64,000 bases of DNA from Salinicola endophyticus (GCF_040536835.1 NZ_CP159578.1:868001-932000), one strand, 5' to 3'; positions 24,946 through 34,754 are shown, counted from the stretch's first letter. The notes: generated from the sequence alone by a model not told the origin. Numbers and translations: made by a program.

Positions 24946-25471
24946 GGTGTCTCTCCTCTCTGATAAGCGCTTCGTGACTTGCACGTTCGAGAAACGTGCT
25001 GCAACAGCGCTGTTCGTGCAGGGTGCGCCCGGCGTCGCCGGGGCTGCGGCGTTCTCTCGTGGAACGCTGGTCAGGCTTGCTGTGCGTCTACGGCCGAACA
25101 CGCGGCTTCGACTCAAAACGTTTCTCTGATACGGCGCACGTGCACGGCCCAAGCTCGGTGATAGGCATTCCGGGGCAGCGCGGCTTTCTCGCCTGGGCCC
25201 GAAAGGCTTGAAAGTATTGGATATTTGAGTAACCGAGCCGGCGCTCGTTAACGACTGTATCACGCCGCCCTGGGGGGAGCCATAGCGATTGGATGGCGGA
25301 TTCGTTGTACATGAATTCTGTGTAGTGATAGCTTTTGTACAAATATAGTGGGCTGGCGCGCTCTACCGCCTGGATGTCTCCAGCAGCGGGAATCGGCCAT
25401 CGAAGCAGTGCCAGGCTGGAGCTATTGCCTCGATGGCCGGGTAGCCAGCCCGCGAGTCTAGAGGCGGCGGC
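24946..25471. other. Intergenic region upstream of the truncated photolyase
   Basis: Apart from the two TTGTACA boxes at 25305-25342 and a TATAGT element at 25344-25349, nothing is recognised in these 526 bases. The part from about 25200 to 25350 is clearly more AT-rich than its surroundings. Confidence 0.4.
25305..25349 (+). promoter_or_regulatory. Paired TTGTACA boxes and -10 element before photolyase homologue
   Basis: TTGTACA (25305-25311) and the perfect palindrome TTGTACAA (25335-25342) start 30 bp apart, about three helical turns, and are followed at once by TATAGT (25344-25349). The second box would lie inside the promoter spacer, as operators of MerR-type regulators do. The regulator is unknown. 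Confidence 0.45.
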
Positions 25472-26509
25472 ATGGAATCTTCCTGCGATCTGATCTGGTT
25501 CCGGCGCGATCTGCGCCTGAGCGACAACGATCTGCTGGCGGTCGAACCGCACGCAGAGACGTTGCTATGTGTCTTCGTGCTCGAACCGTGCTGGCTGGAC
25601 AAGGCGATGCCGGCGCAGACGTCGCCCCAGTGGGCGCTGCTGTGGCAGAGCCTGATCGATCTGCGCGGCACGCTGCTGACACGAGGCAGTGACCTGCTGG
25701 TGTGTGTCGGCGAGCCCGAGCAACTGCTGCCGCGGCTGGCCCAGCGGGTCGGTGCCCAGCGGGTGATCACCCACGCCATGGAGGGGGGCAACGAGAGCGC
25801 CACGACCCGGCTGGTGCAGGCGGCGCTGGCGCCGGGCCAGCTCTGCGTGCTGCCCGACTCGCCGCTGTTCCCGGCTCAGCATGATGACACCGAGATGCGT
25901 GAGTTCTCCTTCGGCGAGTTCGTCACCCGCTCGCGGGGCAGGAGCGCCCTGGCACCGAGGAGTCCGGGGCAGCCGTTCACGCTGCCGCCCTGGCCGTTCG
26001 ACGCCCCGCGCGGGTTGCCGCCCCTCGGTAGCCTGCTCGGTGACGTCGAGCCGCTGGCGGCGACGATGTCGGGGGGGGAGCCGGCGGCCCAGGCACGCCT
26101 GCGCCAGCTGCGTGACGCGCCGGGCGAATGGGACCCCGAGGATGTGCGCGAGCTGCTGCGCTGGCGCGCCTTGGGCTGCGTCTCGGCGCGTCAGCTCTAC
26201 GCGCTGTGCGAGCGCCTGGATAGTACGGCCGGGGCCGAGCATCCGCAGCGCTACCTGCGCCACGAGCTTTTGTGGCATGAGTATCTGCGCCGCCAGCAGG
26301 TCTATGGCGCCGACGTCAGCCGTTTCCAGCCCTCGTGCATCGACCCGTCCGGCGGCAGCGAGCCCGGTTTCCTGCGTGCCGAAGGCGCGCCCGATGTTCA
26401 GTCGGCCGGGTCCGTGACCGTGCTGCGCCAAGAGACACCGCGCCACCGTGAGCCAACGCCCGCTGCGCCGCCGCGGCGTAGTACGGGGTCCTGGTTCGAT
26501 CGTTACTAG
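25472..26509 (+). CDS. Truncated DNA photolyase/cryptochrome homologue
   Basis: The 345-residue protein has the photolyase antenna domain (LIWFRRDLRLSDNDLL, FVLEPCWL, cryptochrome-DASH-like) and the first part of the FAD domain (GGEPAAQARLRQL near 200, YLRHELLWHEYLRRQQ near 275). The rest of the FAD domain, including the flavin-binding and electron-transfer helices, is missing; residues 285-345 look unrelated. Full members have about 430-500 residues. The remaining part is not found downstream in any frame, so it is a deletion product or a specialised short form. FAD binding and repair activity are doubtful. It is transcribed alone. Confidence 0.72.
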   Translation: MESSCDLIWFRRDLRLSDNDLLAVEPHAETLLCVFVLEPCWLDKAMPAQTSPQWALLWQSLIDLRGTLLTRGSDLLVCVGEPEQLLPRLAQRVGAQRVITHAMEGGNESATTRLVQAALAPGQLCVLPDSPLFPAQHDDTEMREFSFGEFVTRSRGRSALAPRSPGQPFTLPPWPFDAPRGLPPLGSLLGDVEPLAATMSGGEPAAQARLRQLRDAPGEWDPEDVRELLRWRALGCVSARQLYALCERLDSTAGAEHPQRYLRHELLWHEYLRRQQVYGADVSRFQPSCIDPSGGSEPGFLRAEGAPDVQSAGSVTVLRQETPRHREPTPAAPPRRSTGSWFDRY

Positions 26510-26654
26510 ATGTTGGGTAAACCCTGTCGGCGCGCGTCGACTTGGCGCACGACCCTGGGAGCACGCGGGGATCGTGCGGGATGCGCTACACTGGGCTGAC
26601 GCCGACGCCTGCCAGGCGAGGGCGCGAGGATTCCCAGCATAAAGGAAGTGCATC

Positions 26655-27995
26655 GTGACGCGTTCTGCTCCCCTCAAAGGGTCCCTGACCCTCTCTCTCT
26701 GCCTCTCTTTGGCCCTGGTCGGCTGTCAGAGCGTGGCCGCCACCCCGGCGTCGAGCCAGGCGCCCGACACTGCCGCCCAGGCGTCCGGGGCCGACGATAA
26801 GGCCGGTGCCTCGGCGAGCGCTAGCGCCACGCCCCGCGCCGACGCTGATGCCGAGCAGGTCACGCCGCAGGCGCGTGCCGGCTTCGACGCCTGGATCGCA
26901 GATTTTCGTCGCCAGGCCGCCGGCGAGGGGATCGACCGGGCGACACTGGCCGAGGCCTTCGACCACGCCACCTATCAGCCGCGGGTGATCGAGCTCGACC
27001 GCTCCCAGCCCGAGTTCACCCGCCAGGTGTGGAGCTATCTGGATAGCGCGGTCTCGGATCAGCGTGTCGCCAACGGGCGCGCGCGGTTGGCCGCCCATCA
27101 GGCCCTGGCCGAGCGCATCGAGCAGCGCTACGGCGTACCCGGCAGCATCGTGGTCGCGATCTGGGGTGTGGAGAGCAACTACGGCAGCAATTTCGGTAGC
27201 TTCGAGACCATCGACGCGCTCTCGACGCTGGGCTACGAAGGGCGCCGCCAGGCGTTCGCCCGGGGCGAGCTGATGGCCGCGCTCAAGATCCTGCAGAACG
27301 GCGATATCGATCGCGACCACATGCGCGGCTCCTGGGCCGGCGCCATGGGCCACACCCAGTTCATTCCCTCCAGCTTCCTTGCCTACGCCGTGGATGGCGA
27401 CGGCGACGGCCGGCGCGATATCTGGGGCAGCATTCCCGACGTCATGGCCTCGACCGCCAACTACCTGGCCAAGTCCGGCTGGCAGCGCGGCCAGCCCTGG
27501 GGCGCCGAAGTGACCCTGCCGGCCGGTTTCGACTATGCCCAGACCGAACTCTCGGTGCGCCACTCGAGCCAGGCATGGGCGGCCCAGGGTGTGGCTCGCG
27601 TCGGCGGCGGGGCGCTGCCCGATTTCGCCGAGGCCTCGGTCATCGCCCCGGCCGGGGCAGAGGGGCCGGCGTTCCTGGTCGGGCCCAATTTCCGTGTGAT
27701 CATGCGCTACAACGCCTCCACCAGCTATGCCCTGGCGGTCGCCACGCTTGCCGATCGCATCGCCGGGCGGCCCGGCATCCAGGGGCAGTGGCCGCGTTCG
27801 GAGCCGGCGCTGTCCCGGACCCAGGTGCGCGAGATGCAGCAGGCGCTCAACGCCCGTGGCTTCGACGTCGGCACGCCGGACGGGCGGGTCGGCCCCAATA
27901 CCCGGGCCGGGCTGCGCGCCTACCAGCGTTCGATCGGTGTCACCCCGGACGGCTATCCCACTCAGGCGCTGATCCAGCGCCTCGAGACGCCCTGA
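26655..27995 (+). CDS. Lytic murein transglycosylase, lipoprotein (MltB family)
   Basis: This 446-residue protein starts with GTG preceded by AAGGA. It has a lipoprotein signal peptide ending LALVGCQS (Cys24 lipidation), a disordered Ala/Ser linker, a family SLT_2 (MltB-type) catalytic domain with IWGVESNYGSNFGSF containing the catalytic Glu, and a C-terminal peptidoglycan-binding domain (QQALNARGFDVGTPDGRVGPNTRAGLRAYQ, seen as GTPDGRVGPNTR). It cleaves glycan strands with 1,6-anhydro formation at the outer membrane. A TACACT -10 element lies at 26587-26592. Confidence 0.92.
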   Translation: MTRSAPLKGSLTLSLCLSLALVGCQSVAATPASSQAPDTAAQASGADDKAGASASASATPRADADAEQVTPQARAGFDAWIADFRRQAAGEGIDRATLAEAFDHATYQPRVIELDRSQPEFTRQVWSYLDSAVSDQRVANGRARLAAHQALAERIEQRYGVPGSIVVAIWGVESNYGSNFGSFETIDALSTLGYEGRRQAFARGELMAALKILQNGDIDRDHMRGSWAGAMGHTQFIPSSFLAYAVDGDGDGRRDIWGSIPDVMASTANYLAKSGWQRGQPWGAEVTLPAGFDYAQTELSVRHSSQAWAAQGVARVGGGALPDFAEASVIAPAGAEGPAFLVGPNFRVIMRYNASTSYALAVATLADRIAGRPGIQGQWPRSEPALSRTQVREMQQALNARGFDVGTPDGRVGPNTRAGLRAYQRSIGVTPDGYPTQALIQRLETP

Positions 27996-28348
27996 CGGCG
28001 GCCGTCCTGTCTGCGCAATGCCGCGCCGGTCAGCATGACCCCGGTGTCGGCGTGGCGGGGGCCGATTGGGGAAGCGCTGAATAAATCGTCGAACGAGATG
28101 AGGGACAAGGCGCACGGAACGCAGAGGGCGAGACATAACATGGGGTTAGGCGAGCCTTCGAGTACCGCGCAACGTAGTCATTCGCTCGTGCAGGCATTTA
28201 GGCAGGGGTTCCTTGGATCGCGATTCGGCGTCTTTTCCACTGTTTGCCACCCGCCGCGCCGTGTCACACTCGGCGCTTTCATCGGTTTTGAGAGCGCCGC
28301 GGCGCGATGCCCTCGTGCATCGCTCGTCGCGGCGCCGTGAGGCGAGTC
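27996..28348. other. Intergenic region before the flhF-like gene
   Basis: No gene or clear promoter is seen in these 353 bases. The part at about 28068-28150 has an A/G-rich composition unlike its flanks (GAACGAGATGAGGGACAAGG and following) and may be a dispersed repeat of this family of genomes; this could not be checked. Confidence 0.3.
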
Positions 28349-30616
28349 ATGGGAGTGCAGCGATTCACCGGTGCCAACACCCGGGAGACCATGCGTCAGA
28401 TACGCCAGGCTCTGGGTGAGGACGTTCTGATCCTATCCAACCGCGTCGTCGACGGTGGCGTCGAGATCGTCGCCATGTCCGAGCAGGCCCACGCCCAGGC
28501 GCTGGCCGGGCCCGCGGGCGAAGGCGAGAGTGACGGCACGCCGGCGAGCGAGAGCGCCGCGGCCGAGTCGCCGGCAGCCTGGGAAGCCTTCAACCGGCGC
28601 ATGCTCGAGGACATGCGGGCGTTGCTGCGCGAGACCGCTGCCCCGGCGCCTGCCCCGGGGCAGGCGGTACGCGATGCCATCCTGCGTCAGCTGAGCCAGG
28701 CCGGTTTCAGCCACGTGCTGTGCGAAACCTTGCTCGAGACGCTGCCAGCGTCGCTGCTCGACGAGTCCGCCGAGGAGGCCGAGACGCCTGCCTGGCAGGC
28801 GTGGCTGGAGCGCCAGCTCGCGGCGCGCCTCGAGGTGCTGGACAGCGAAGAAGCGCTGTTCGAGGCCGGCGGGCTGTTCGCCCTGGTCGGCCCCACCGGT
28901 GCCGGCAAGACCACCACCACGGCCAAGCTGGCGGCGCGCTACGTGATGCGTCACGGCCCGCGGGAGGCCGCGCTGGTGACCACCGACAGCTACCGTATCG
29001 GCGCCGCCGAGCAACTGCGCATCTATGCGCGCCTGCTCGGTGTGGAAGTGCATGCGCTCGACGAACAGGGCGACCTGGGGGCGCTGCTGGGGCGTCTGGC
29101 CCAGCCCCGCCGCGGGCTGATGGGACGCTCCGGCGGCAAGCGCATGATGGTGATCGACACCGTCGGCATGAGCCAGCGCGACCAGCGCCTGATGGGCGAA
29201 ATCGCCCGCCTCGGCGCCGCGCCGGTCAGCGTGCGCCGGCTGCTGGTGCTCGATGCCGCGCGTCACGGCGATACCCTGGAGCAAGTGGTCGAGGCGTGGC
29301 AGCGCGCCTCGCAGGAGGCTGGCGAGCCGCTGTGGGGCTGCATTCTGACCAAGCTCGACGAGGCCGCGCGCCTGGGGCCGGTGCTGGACGTGCTGATGCG
29401 CCACGGGCTCAAGCTCTGCTATCTCTCGCGCGGACAGCGGGTGCCGGAAGATCTGGAGCCGGTGGATCGCGAAGCGCTGTTGCGTGAAGCGCTCGACCAT
29501 GGTGGCGAGTCGCCGTTCTCGCGCGCCGCGGGCAGTGCCCCGGCGGCGCCGGCCCAGGCGCGTCAGCAGGCACTCTCCCAGGGCGTGCTACGCCAGGGCG
29601 AGGCGCTGGAGACCACGCTCGCCACGCTGCGCCGACAGGTCCAGGGGATGGCCTGGCTGGAGCACGCCTGGCCGCGCAACCATGGCGCCGAGAGCGGCGC
29701 CTTCGCCGCACGCATGATGAGTGCGAACCGTCAGGCCGGGCTGCGCGGAGAGGGGGCGCCGCGCGCGCTATGGTGGTCCAAGCCGGCCCCGGTGCGCGGC
29801 CAGGGGCAAGCGATGCCGTTGGTGGCGCTGGATGCCCACGGCATGCCGCAGCCGCTGGTGTGGCCGCGCCACGAACTGCCGGCGGGTGACGAAGCGCGCT
29901 TTGCCTGGGCCGACTCGCTGGGTGCCGAGTGGCACCTGCTGAACCAGTTGCCGGATGTCGAGCTGCTCGCCGGGCTCGACGTGCAGCGACGCAGCTGGCT
30001 CGCCGCCACCAGCGCCAGCCGCCGGGTGCGCCATAGCGGCGAGTGGCTGCGTCTGGACGAGGCGCTGGCGCTGGGTGAAGCGCAGCCGGGGATCACGATG
30101 TTCCATCGCGGGCGTCAGGCGCGTCTCGATCTCAAGCGTCTGGAGACCACCCTGGCCAAGCGCCGTGGTGATGGCGAGGGGCTGCCGGTGATCGCCTGGG
30201 AAGGCACCTGGCACGACGAGGCCGATGGCCGCCAGCTGGGACGGCGCTTCTGGATCGGTAGTGCCCGCACCGGCTTCGACAGCGGTTCGCGGTTGGCCGC
30301 GGCGCTGGCGCTGGAAGGCCTGCCCAGCCTGACTCAGCAGGCCGAGCGGCTGCTCAAGACGCGTCGCCCGGAGCTCGAGGAGCGTGCCCATCGCTGGCAG
30401 CTCGCGGCGGCGCTGGCTGCTCTGGCACTGCATCTGGCCCAGGCGGAAGCCGGCTGGGCCACGGACGTGCGTGCGCGCCTGTCGGATATTGCCCAGCGTC
30501 GCTGCGGGCGGCGGCCCAAGGCGCTGCTCGAAGGCCTGATGGATGCGCTGAGTGCCCACCACACCCTGCGTCGCGCCAAGGGCGCTGGCGGGGCGGCGGC
30601 GGCCGCCGAGCGGTGA
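28349..30616 (+). CDS. flhF: FlhF-like SRP-type GTPase with long C-terminal extension
   Basis: The 755-residue protein starts MGVQRFTGANTRETMRQIRQ like FlhF (B domain), followed by an Ala/Glu-rich linker, then the SRP GTPase core: G1 GPTGAGKTTTTAKL (about residue 177), TTDSYRIGAAEQLR, G3 DTVGMSQRD, G4 TKLDEA and G5 SRGQRVPEDLEP (about 360). Typical FlhF proteins end soon after G5 at 400-500 residues; here about 370 further residues follow, rich in Trp, Leu and Arg, with no family I recognise. No other flagellar gene or flhG/fleN partner is nearby. FlhF normally sets flagellar position; that role is only inferred here. The stop overlaps the next gene's GTG. Confidence 0.82.
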   Translation: MGVQRFTGANTRETMRQIRQALGEDVLILSNRVVDGGVEIVAMSEQAHAQALAGPAGEGESDGTPASESAAAESPAAWEAFNRRMLEDMRALLRETAAPAPAPGQAVRDAILRQLSQAGFSHVLCETLLETLPASLLDESAEEAETPAWQAWLERQLAARLEVLDSEEALFEAGGLFALVGPTGAGKTTTTAKLAARYVMRHGPREAALVTTDSYRIGAAEQLRIYARLLGVEVHALDEQGDLGALLGRLAQPRRGLMGRSGGKRMMVIDTVGMSQRDQRLMGEIARLGAAPVSVRRLLVLDAARHGDTLEQVVEAWQRASQEAGEPLWGCILTKLDEAARLGPVLDVLMRHGLKLCYLSRGQRVPEDLEPVDREALLREALDHGGESPFSRAAGSAPAAPAQARQQALSQGVLRQGEALETTLATLRRQVQGMAWLEHAWPRNHGAESGAFAARMMSANRQAGLRGEGAPRALWWSKPAPVRGQGQAMPLVALDAHGMPQPLVWPRHELPAGDEARFAWADSLGAEWHLLNQLPDVELLAGLDVQRRSWLAATSASRRVRHSGEWLRLDEALALGEAQPGITMFHRGRQARLDLKRLETTLAKRRGDGEGLPVIAWEGTWHDEADGRQLGRRFWIGSARTGFDSGSRLAAALALEGLPSLTQQAERLLKTRRPELEERAHRWQLAAALAALALHLAQAEAGWATDVRARLSDIAQRRCGRRPKALLEGLMDALSAHHTLRRAKGAGGAAAAAER

Positions 30617-31008
30617 GCGATCAGGCCGCCGGACTGCGCGCCTGGCAGCGCCAGCGTGATCGCTGGCCGCTGCTGGTGCTGGGCGAACCCCGGCGCGGCG
30701 CGCTGGAGAGTCTGCTGAAGTCGCTCAACGAGCGCAGCGGGCGGCACTGGGCGCCGGTGACCCTGGCCGAGGCGCCGCGCGCAGCACCCGGGCATGCGCT
30801 GCTGTGGATGGAGAGCCGTCCGGTGGACGCGACCCTCGACTACCGCTGGCTCAAGCGCATGGCGGTGGATGTCGGCCCGCTGCCGACGCTCTTGCATCTG
30901 GAGTCGGCAGCGATCAGCCAGGCGCGACTGGACAACCTGAGCGTCGCCGCGCGGCGCTTTCTGGGGGTCGAGCTCAGCCAGGACCCGGCAAGCTGGCTGG
31001 TGCCTTGA
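30613..31008 (+). CDS. Unknown protein coupled to the FlhF-like gene
   Basis: A 131-residue soluble protein starts at a GTG that overlaps the flhF-like stop as GTGA, so translation is coupled. It has a helical, Arg/Leu-rich first half (LRAWQRQRDRWPLLVLGEPRRGALESLL) described here by its key residues, and a second half with HALLWMESRP and VAARRFLGVELSQDPASWL. No known domain is recognised. Codon use matches the genome. Its tight coupling suggests it acts with the extended GTPase. Confidence 0.68.
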   Translation: MSDQAAGLRAWQRQRDRWPLLVLGEPRRGALESLLKSLNERSGRHWAPVTLAEAPRAAPGHALLWMESRPVDATLDYRWLKRMAVDVGPLPTLLHLESAAISQARLDNLSVAARRFLGVELSQDPASWLVP

Positions 31009-31114
31009 CCCCTCGCCGCCGTGCCTGGGATGGCCGTGCCTGGCGTTGCGCGCAGGCGGCTGGTCATCGGCCGTTCAGGCTTGTCCTTGCCCGTCCGGAT
31101 GTGTCGTCATCGGT

Positions 31115-31828
31115 TCAGAACAGGCGCGCCAGCAGCGCGGTCACCGCAGTCTCCACGCGCAGAATGCGCTCGCCCAGATGGACCCCCTCGCACCCCGCTT
31201 CCTCGAAGCGGGCCACCTCGTAATCGACGAAGCCGCCCTCGGGGCCGATCGCCAGCAGCGTCGGCTCGTCGATCCCACGGGGGCAGGCCCGCGGCATGCC
31301 AGGATGGGCGATCAGCCCGCGCCGGCCGGCCAGCAGTGCCGGCAGACGATCCTCGACGAACGGCTTGAAGCGAGTCTCCAGGGTTACTTCGGGCAGGCGG
31401 GTATCGCGCGCCTGCTCCAGCCCCAGCACTAGGTGCTGGTGGATCTTCTCGGGGCGCAGCTCTGGCGATTGCCAGTAGCTCTTCTCGACCCGGCGCGTGT
31501 GCATCAGCGTCAGCTGCTTCACGCCCAGCGCGGCGATGTGTTCGAGGCTGCGCGCCAGCATGCGCGGGCGTGGCAGTGCCAGCAGCAGGTGTACCGGCAG
31601 CGGCGCTGGCGGTTCGCGGTCGAGTGCGGGGACATGCAACAGCGCCTCGCTGGCGCTCAGCGTCAGCAGCTCGCCGCGGCCGATGGCGCCGTCGAGTGCG
31701 CCCACGGTGAGGCTGTCGCCGGGGGCGGCACGATGCACCTCGCGCAGATGAGTCAGGCGGCGTGGGTCGCCCACGCGGGCGTGGGTGGCGTCGATCCAGT
31801 CGGCGGGTTCGAGCAGAATCAGGTTCAT
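31115..31828 (-). CDS. rsmE: 16S rRNA (uracil-1498-N3)-methyltransferase
   Basis: The 237-residue protein is a SPOUT methyltransferase that methylates U1498 in helix 44 of 16S rRNA. It has the N-terminal PUA-like part ([21 protein letters not shown]) and the knotted domain with [38 protein letters not shown] and [16 protein letters not shown], all family signatures. The start [11 protein letters not shown] was chosen at the family N-terminus. It is convergent with the gene before it and divergent from purD. Confidence 0.94.
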   Translation of the reverse strand: MNLILLEPADWIDATHARVGDPRRLTHLREVHRAAPGDSLTVGALDGAIGRGELLTLSASEALLHVPALDREPPAPLPVHLLLALPRPRMLARSLEHIAALGVKQLTLMHTRRVEKSYWQSPELRPEKIHQHLVLGLEQARDTRLPEVTLETRFKPFVEDRLPALLAGRRGLIAHPGMPRACPRGIDEPTLLAIGPEGGFVDYEVARFEEAGCEGVHLGERILRVETAVTALLARLF

Positions 31829-32018
31829 GCAGGCAGCGGGGCACTCGGCGATGAGAAAGGGGCGCCTATTGTGCCTCAGGCGCGGGCACCGCGGCCAACC
31901 GCGCACCCGCCGCGTGGCGGCCGGCAGCCGGCACGATGCGTTCGGGGGCTTTCTGGCCCGGGCCTTTCTGACATAATGCCTCTTCCATATTCGGTGACAG
32001 CGCAACGAAAGGCGAGCG

Positions 32019-33326
32019 ATGAAGGTTCTGATCCTAGGAGGCGGCGGGCGCGAGCACGCCCTGGCGTGGAAGGCGGCACAGTCGCCGCAGGTCGACACGG
32101 TGTTCGTGGCTCCCGGCAATGCCGGCACCGCCCGTGAGGCGGGGCTGACCAACGTGGCGATCGACGCCATGGACTTCGACGCGCTGATCGCCTTCGCCCG
32201 CGACAACGATGTCGAGCTCACCATCGTCGGCCCCGAGGCGCCGCTGGTGGCCGGCGTGGTCGACCGTTTCCAGCAGGCCGGCCTGGCGATCTTCGGCCCC
32301 TCGGCCGGCGCGGCCCAGCTCGAAGGGTCCAAGGCCTTCACCAAGGATTTTCTGGCGCGCCATGCGATCCCCTCGGCGGCCTACCAGACCTTCAGCGAAG
32401 TCGCCCCGGCGCTCGACTATCTCGACCGGCAGGGTGCGCCGATCGTGATCAAGGCCGATGGCCTCGCCGCCGGTAAAGGCGTAGTGGTGGCGATGACCCA
32501 CGACGAGGCGGCCGCAGCGATCCGTGACATGCTCGAGGACAACGCCTTCGGCGATGCCGGTGCCCGGGTGGTGATCGAAGAGTTCCTCGATGGCGAGGAG
32601 GCGAGTTTCATCGTCATGGTCGACGGCGAGCACGTCTGGCCGATGGCCACCAGCCAGGATCACAAGCGCGCCTACGATGGCGACGCCGGCCCCAACACCG
32701 GCGGTATGGGGGCCTACTCGCCGGCGCCGGTAGTCACCGAGGCGGTCTACCAGCGCATCATGGACGAGGTGATCACCCCGACCGTCGCCGGTATGGCTGC
32801 GGAAGGGCACCCCTACACCGGTTTCCTGTATGCCGGGCTCATGATCGACGCCACCGGCGCGCCCAGGGTGATCGAGTACAACTGCCGCTTCGGTGACCCC
32901 GAGACCCAGCCGATCCTGATGCGCCTGAACGGCGATCTGGTGGGCCTGTGCCAGGCGGCCCTGGCGCAGCGCCTGGACCGTGCCGAAGGGAGCTGGGACC
33001 CGCGCGCAGCGGTTGGCGTGGTGATGGCGGCCGGCGGCTATCCGGGCAACTATGCCAAGGATGATGCGATCGACGGCCTCGAGGCCGCCGAGCAGCGCGG
33101 CTGCAAGGTGTTCCATGCCGGCACGACGCAGCGCGACGATGGTCGCGTCGTCACCAGCGGCGGGCGCGTGCTATGTGTTACCGCGCTGGGCGACAGCGTG
33201 GCCGCCGCCGCCGAGCAGGCCTACGCGGGCGTCGCCGAGATCGCCTGGGCGGGGGCCGAGTATCGCCGCGACATCGCCCATCGGGCGATCGCGCGTGAGC
33301 GCGAGGACGTCGCGTCACGCAGCTAA
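32019..33326 (+). CDS. purD: Phosphoribosylamine-glycine ligase (GAR synthetase)
   Basis: The 435-residue ATP-grasp enzyme joins glycine to phosphoribosylamine in purine synthesis. Visible are [68 protein letters not shown] and [15 protein letters not shown], which are the standard PurD motifs. A GAGCG site precedes the ATG. It usually follows purH in gammaproteobacteria, but here rsmE is divergent upstream and a phosphoribulokinase-like gene follows. Confidence 0.96.
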   Translation: MKVLILGGGGREHALAWKAAQSPQVDTVFVAPGNAGTAREAGLTNVAIDAMDFDALIAFARDNDVELTIVGPEAPLVAGVVDRFQQAGLAIFGPSAGAAQLEGSKAFTKDFLARHAIPSAAYQTFSEVAPALDYLDRQGAPIVIKADGLAAGKGVVVAMTHDEAAAAIRDMLEDNAFGDAGARVVIEEFLDGEEASFIVMVDGEHVWPMATSQDHKRAYDGDAGPNTGGMGAYSPAPVVTEAVYQRIMDEVITPTVAGMAAEGHPYTGFLYAGLMIDATGAPRVIEYNCRFGDPETQPILMRLNGDLVGLCQAALAQRLDRAEGSWDPRAAVGVVMAAGGYPGNYAKDDAIDGLEAAEQRGCKVFHAGTTQRDDGRVVTSGGRVLCVTALGDSVAAAAEQAYAGVAEIAWAGAEYRRDIAHRAIAREREDVASRS

Positions 33327-33479
33327 TCAACCCAGCGTGCAGGCACGACCTGCACCGGGATCGGGGAACCAGCGCCATGCCGCAGCTACAGCCATATCGC
33401 GACGCCATCGCGGCGACCTGCCGTCCCGCGGCGGCCCGGGCCGTGTCGGGGGTCATCCGGCTCGGCAGGGAGGCGCGGC

Positions 33480-34352
33480 ATGTCGCGTGAGTTTCCGATC
33501 ATCGCCGTCACCGGCTCTTCCGGCGCCGGCACCACCACGGTCAAGCGCACCTTCGAGCGCATGTTCGCGCGTGAGGACGTCCACGCCGCCTTCATCGACG
33601 GTGACGCCTTTCACCGCTACTCGCGGGCCGAGCTGGCCGAGATCCTGCAGACCGAGCCGGAACGCAAGGCGGAGCTGTCGCATTTCTCGGTCAATGCCAA
33701 CCTGCTGGACAGGCTGGATACGCTGTTCCAGGAGTACGGCGATAGCGGCAAGGGCACCTACCGCCACTATATCCATGCCGAAGACAAGCGCATGATCGAG
33801 GCCGGCTGGCAGGTCGGCACCTTCACCGACTGGCAGCCGATCCCCAGTGGCACCGATCTGATGCTCTACGAAGGGCTGCATGGCGGGCTGGTGACCCATG
33901 AGGTGGATATCGCGCGGCACGTCGACATGCTGATCGGGGTGGCACCCACGATCAATCTGGAGTGGCTGCAGAAGATCGACCGCGACACCAAATTGCGCGG
34001 CTATTCGCAGGAAGCGGTGATCGAGACCATTCTCGGGCGCATGCACGACTATGTGCGCTACATCCAGCCCCAGCTCTCGCGCACTCATATCAACTTCCAG
34101 CGCGTGCCGACGGTGGACACCTCCAATCCGTTCGAGCTGCAGGACGTGCCCAACGACGGCGAGTCGTTCGTGGTGATCCGCTTCCGCGACCCGGAAGCGG
34201 TGGATTTTCCCTATCTGGTGACCATGATCCACGATGCCTTCATGAGCCGTCCCAACACCCTGGTGGTGCCGGGGGCGCGGCTGTCGCTGGCGATGGATCT
34301 GATCCTGGCGCCCAAGGTGCGCCAGCTGCTGGCGCAGCGCCGTTTTCGTTGA
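33480..34352 (+). CDS. prkB: Phosphoribulokinase/PrkB-like kinase
   Basis: This 290-residue protein has the P-loop GSSGAGTTTVKR and belongs to the phosphoribulokinase/uridine kinase superfamily, matching the non-Calvin-cycle PrkB proteins of E. coli and Pseudomonas. Motifs include FIDGDAFHRYSR and FYEG-like LYEGLHGG. No Rubisco genes are visible, so a role in carbon fixation is unlikely; the physiological substrate is not known. A GGGAGG ribosome-binding site precedes the ATG. Confidence 0.9.
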   Translation: MSREFPIIAVTGSSGAGTTTVKRTFERMFAREDVHAAFIDGDAFHRYSRAELAEILQTEPERKAELSHFSVNANLLDRLDTLFQEYGDSGKGTYRHYIHAEDKRMIEAGWQVGTFTDWQPIPSGTDLMLYEGLHGGLVTHEVDIARHVDMLIGVAPTINLEWLQKIDRDTKLRGYSQEAVIETILGRMHDYVRYIQPQLSRTHINFQRVPTVDTSNPFELQDVPNDGESFVVIRFRDPEAVDFPYLVTMIHDAFMSRPNTLVVPGARLSLAMDLILAPKVRQLLAQRRFR

Positions 34353-34409
34353 TGTGCCGAGGCGTCAGCCGCTGACGCCGGATCCTTTCATGTTCGAGCA
34401 GGAGATCCC

Positions 34410-34754
34410 ATGGAGCCCACGCTGTTCAGCAAGATCATCGACCGCGAGATTCCGGCCGATATCGTCTACGAAGACGAGCATGTGCTCGCTTTCCGTGACA
34501 TCAATCCCCAGGCACCGACTCATGTGCTGATCATCCCCAAGAAGCCGATCGCCACCCTGAATGATATCGAGGAAGCGGATCTGGCCCTGATCGGGCGGCT
34601 GCAGTACACCGCGGCCAAGCTGGCCAAGCAGTTCGGTTTCGCCGAGGACGGCTACCGCGTGGTCATGAACTGCAACGAAGATGGCGGGCAGTCGGTCTAT
34701 CATATCCACATGCACCTGCTGGGTGGGCGCAAGCTGACCTGGCCGCCGGGCTGA
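34410..34754 (+). CDS. hinT: HIT family nucleotide-binding hydrolase
   Basis: The 114-residue protein has the histidine triad HIHMHLLGG near its end, with [35 protein letters not shown] (seen as [17 protein letters not shown]) typical of Hint. Such proteins hydrolyse purine nucleoside phosphoramidates. An AGGAGA site lies 6 nt before the ATG. It lies between prkB and coq7. Confidence 0.95.
   Translation: MEPTLFSKIIDREIPADIVYEDEHVLAFRDINPQAPTHVLIIPKKPIATLNDIEEADLALIGRLQYTAAKLAKQFGFAEDGYRVVMNCNEDGGQSVYHIHMHLLGGRKLTWPPG

Noticed and set aside
33377..33490. Small ORF of 37 codons overlapping the prkB start
   Set aside because: It has no clear ribosome-binding site and no recognised family; overlap with prkB is likely chance.
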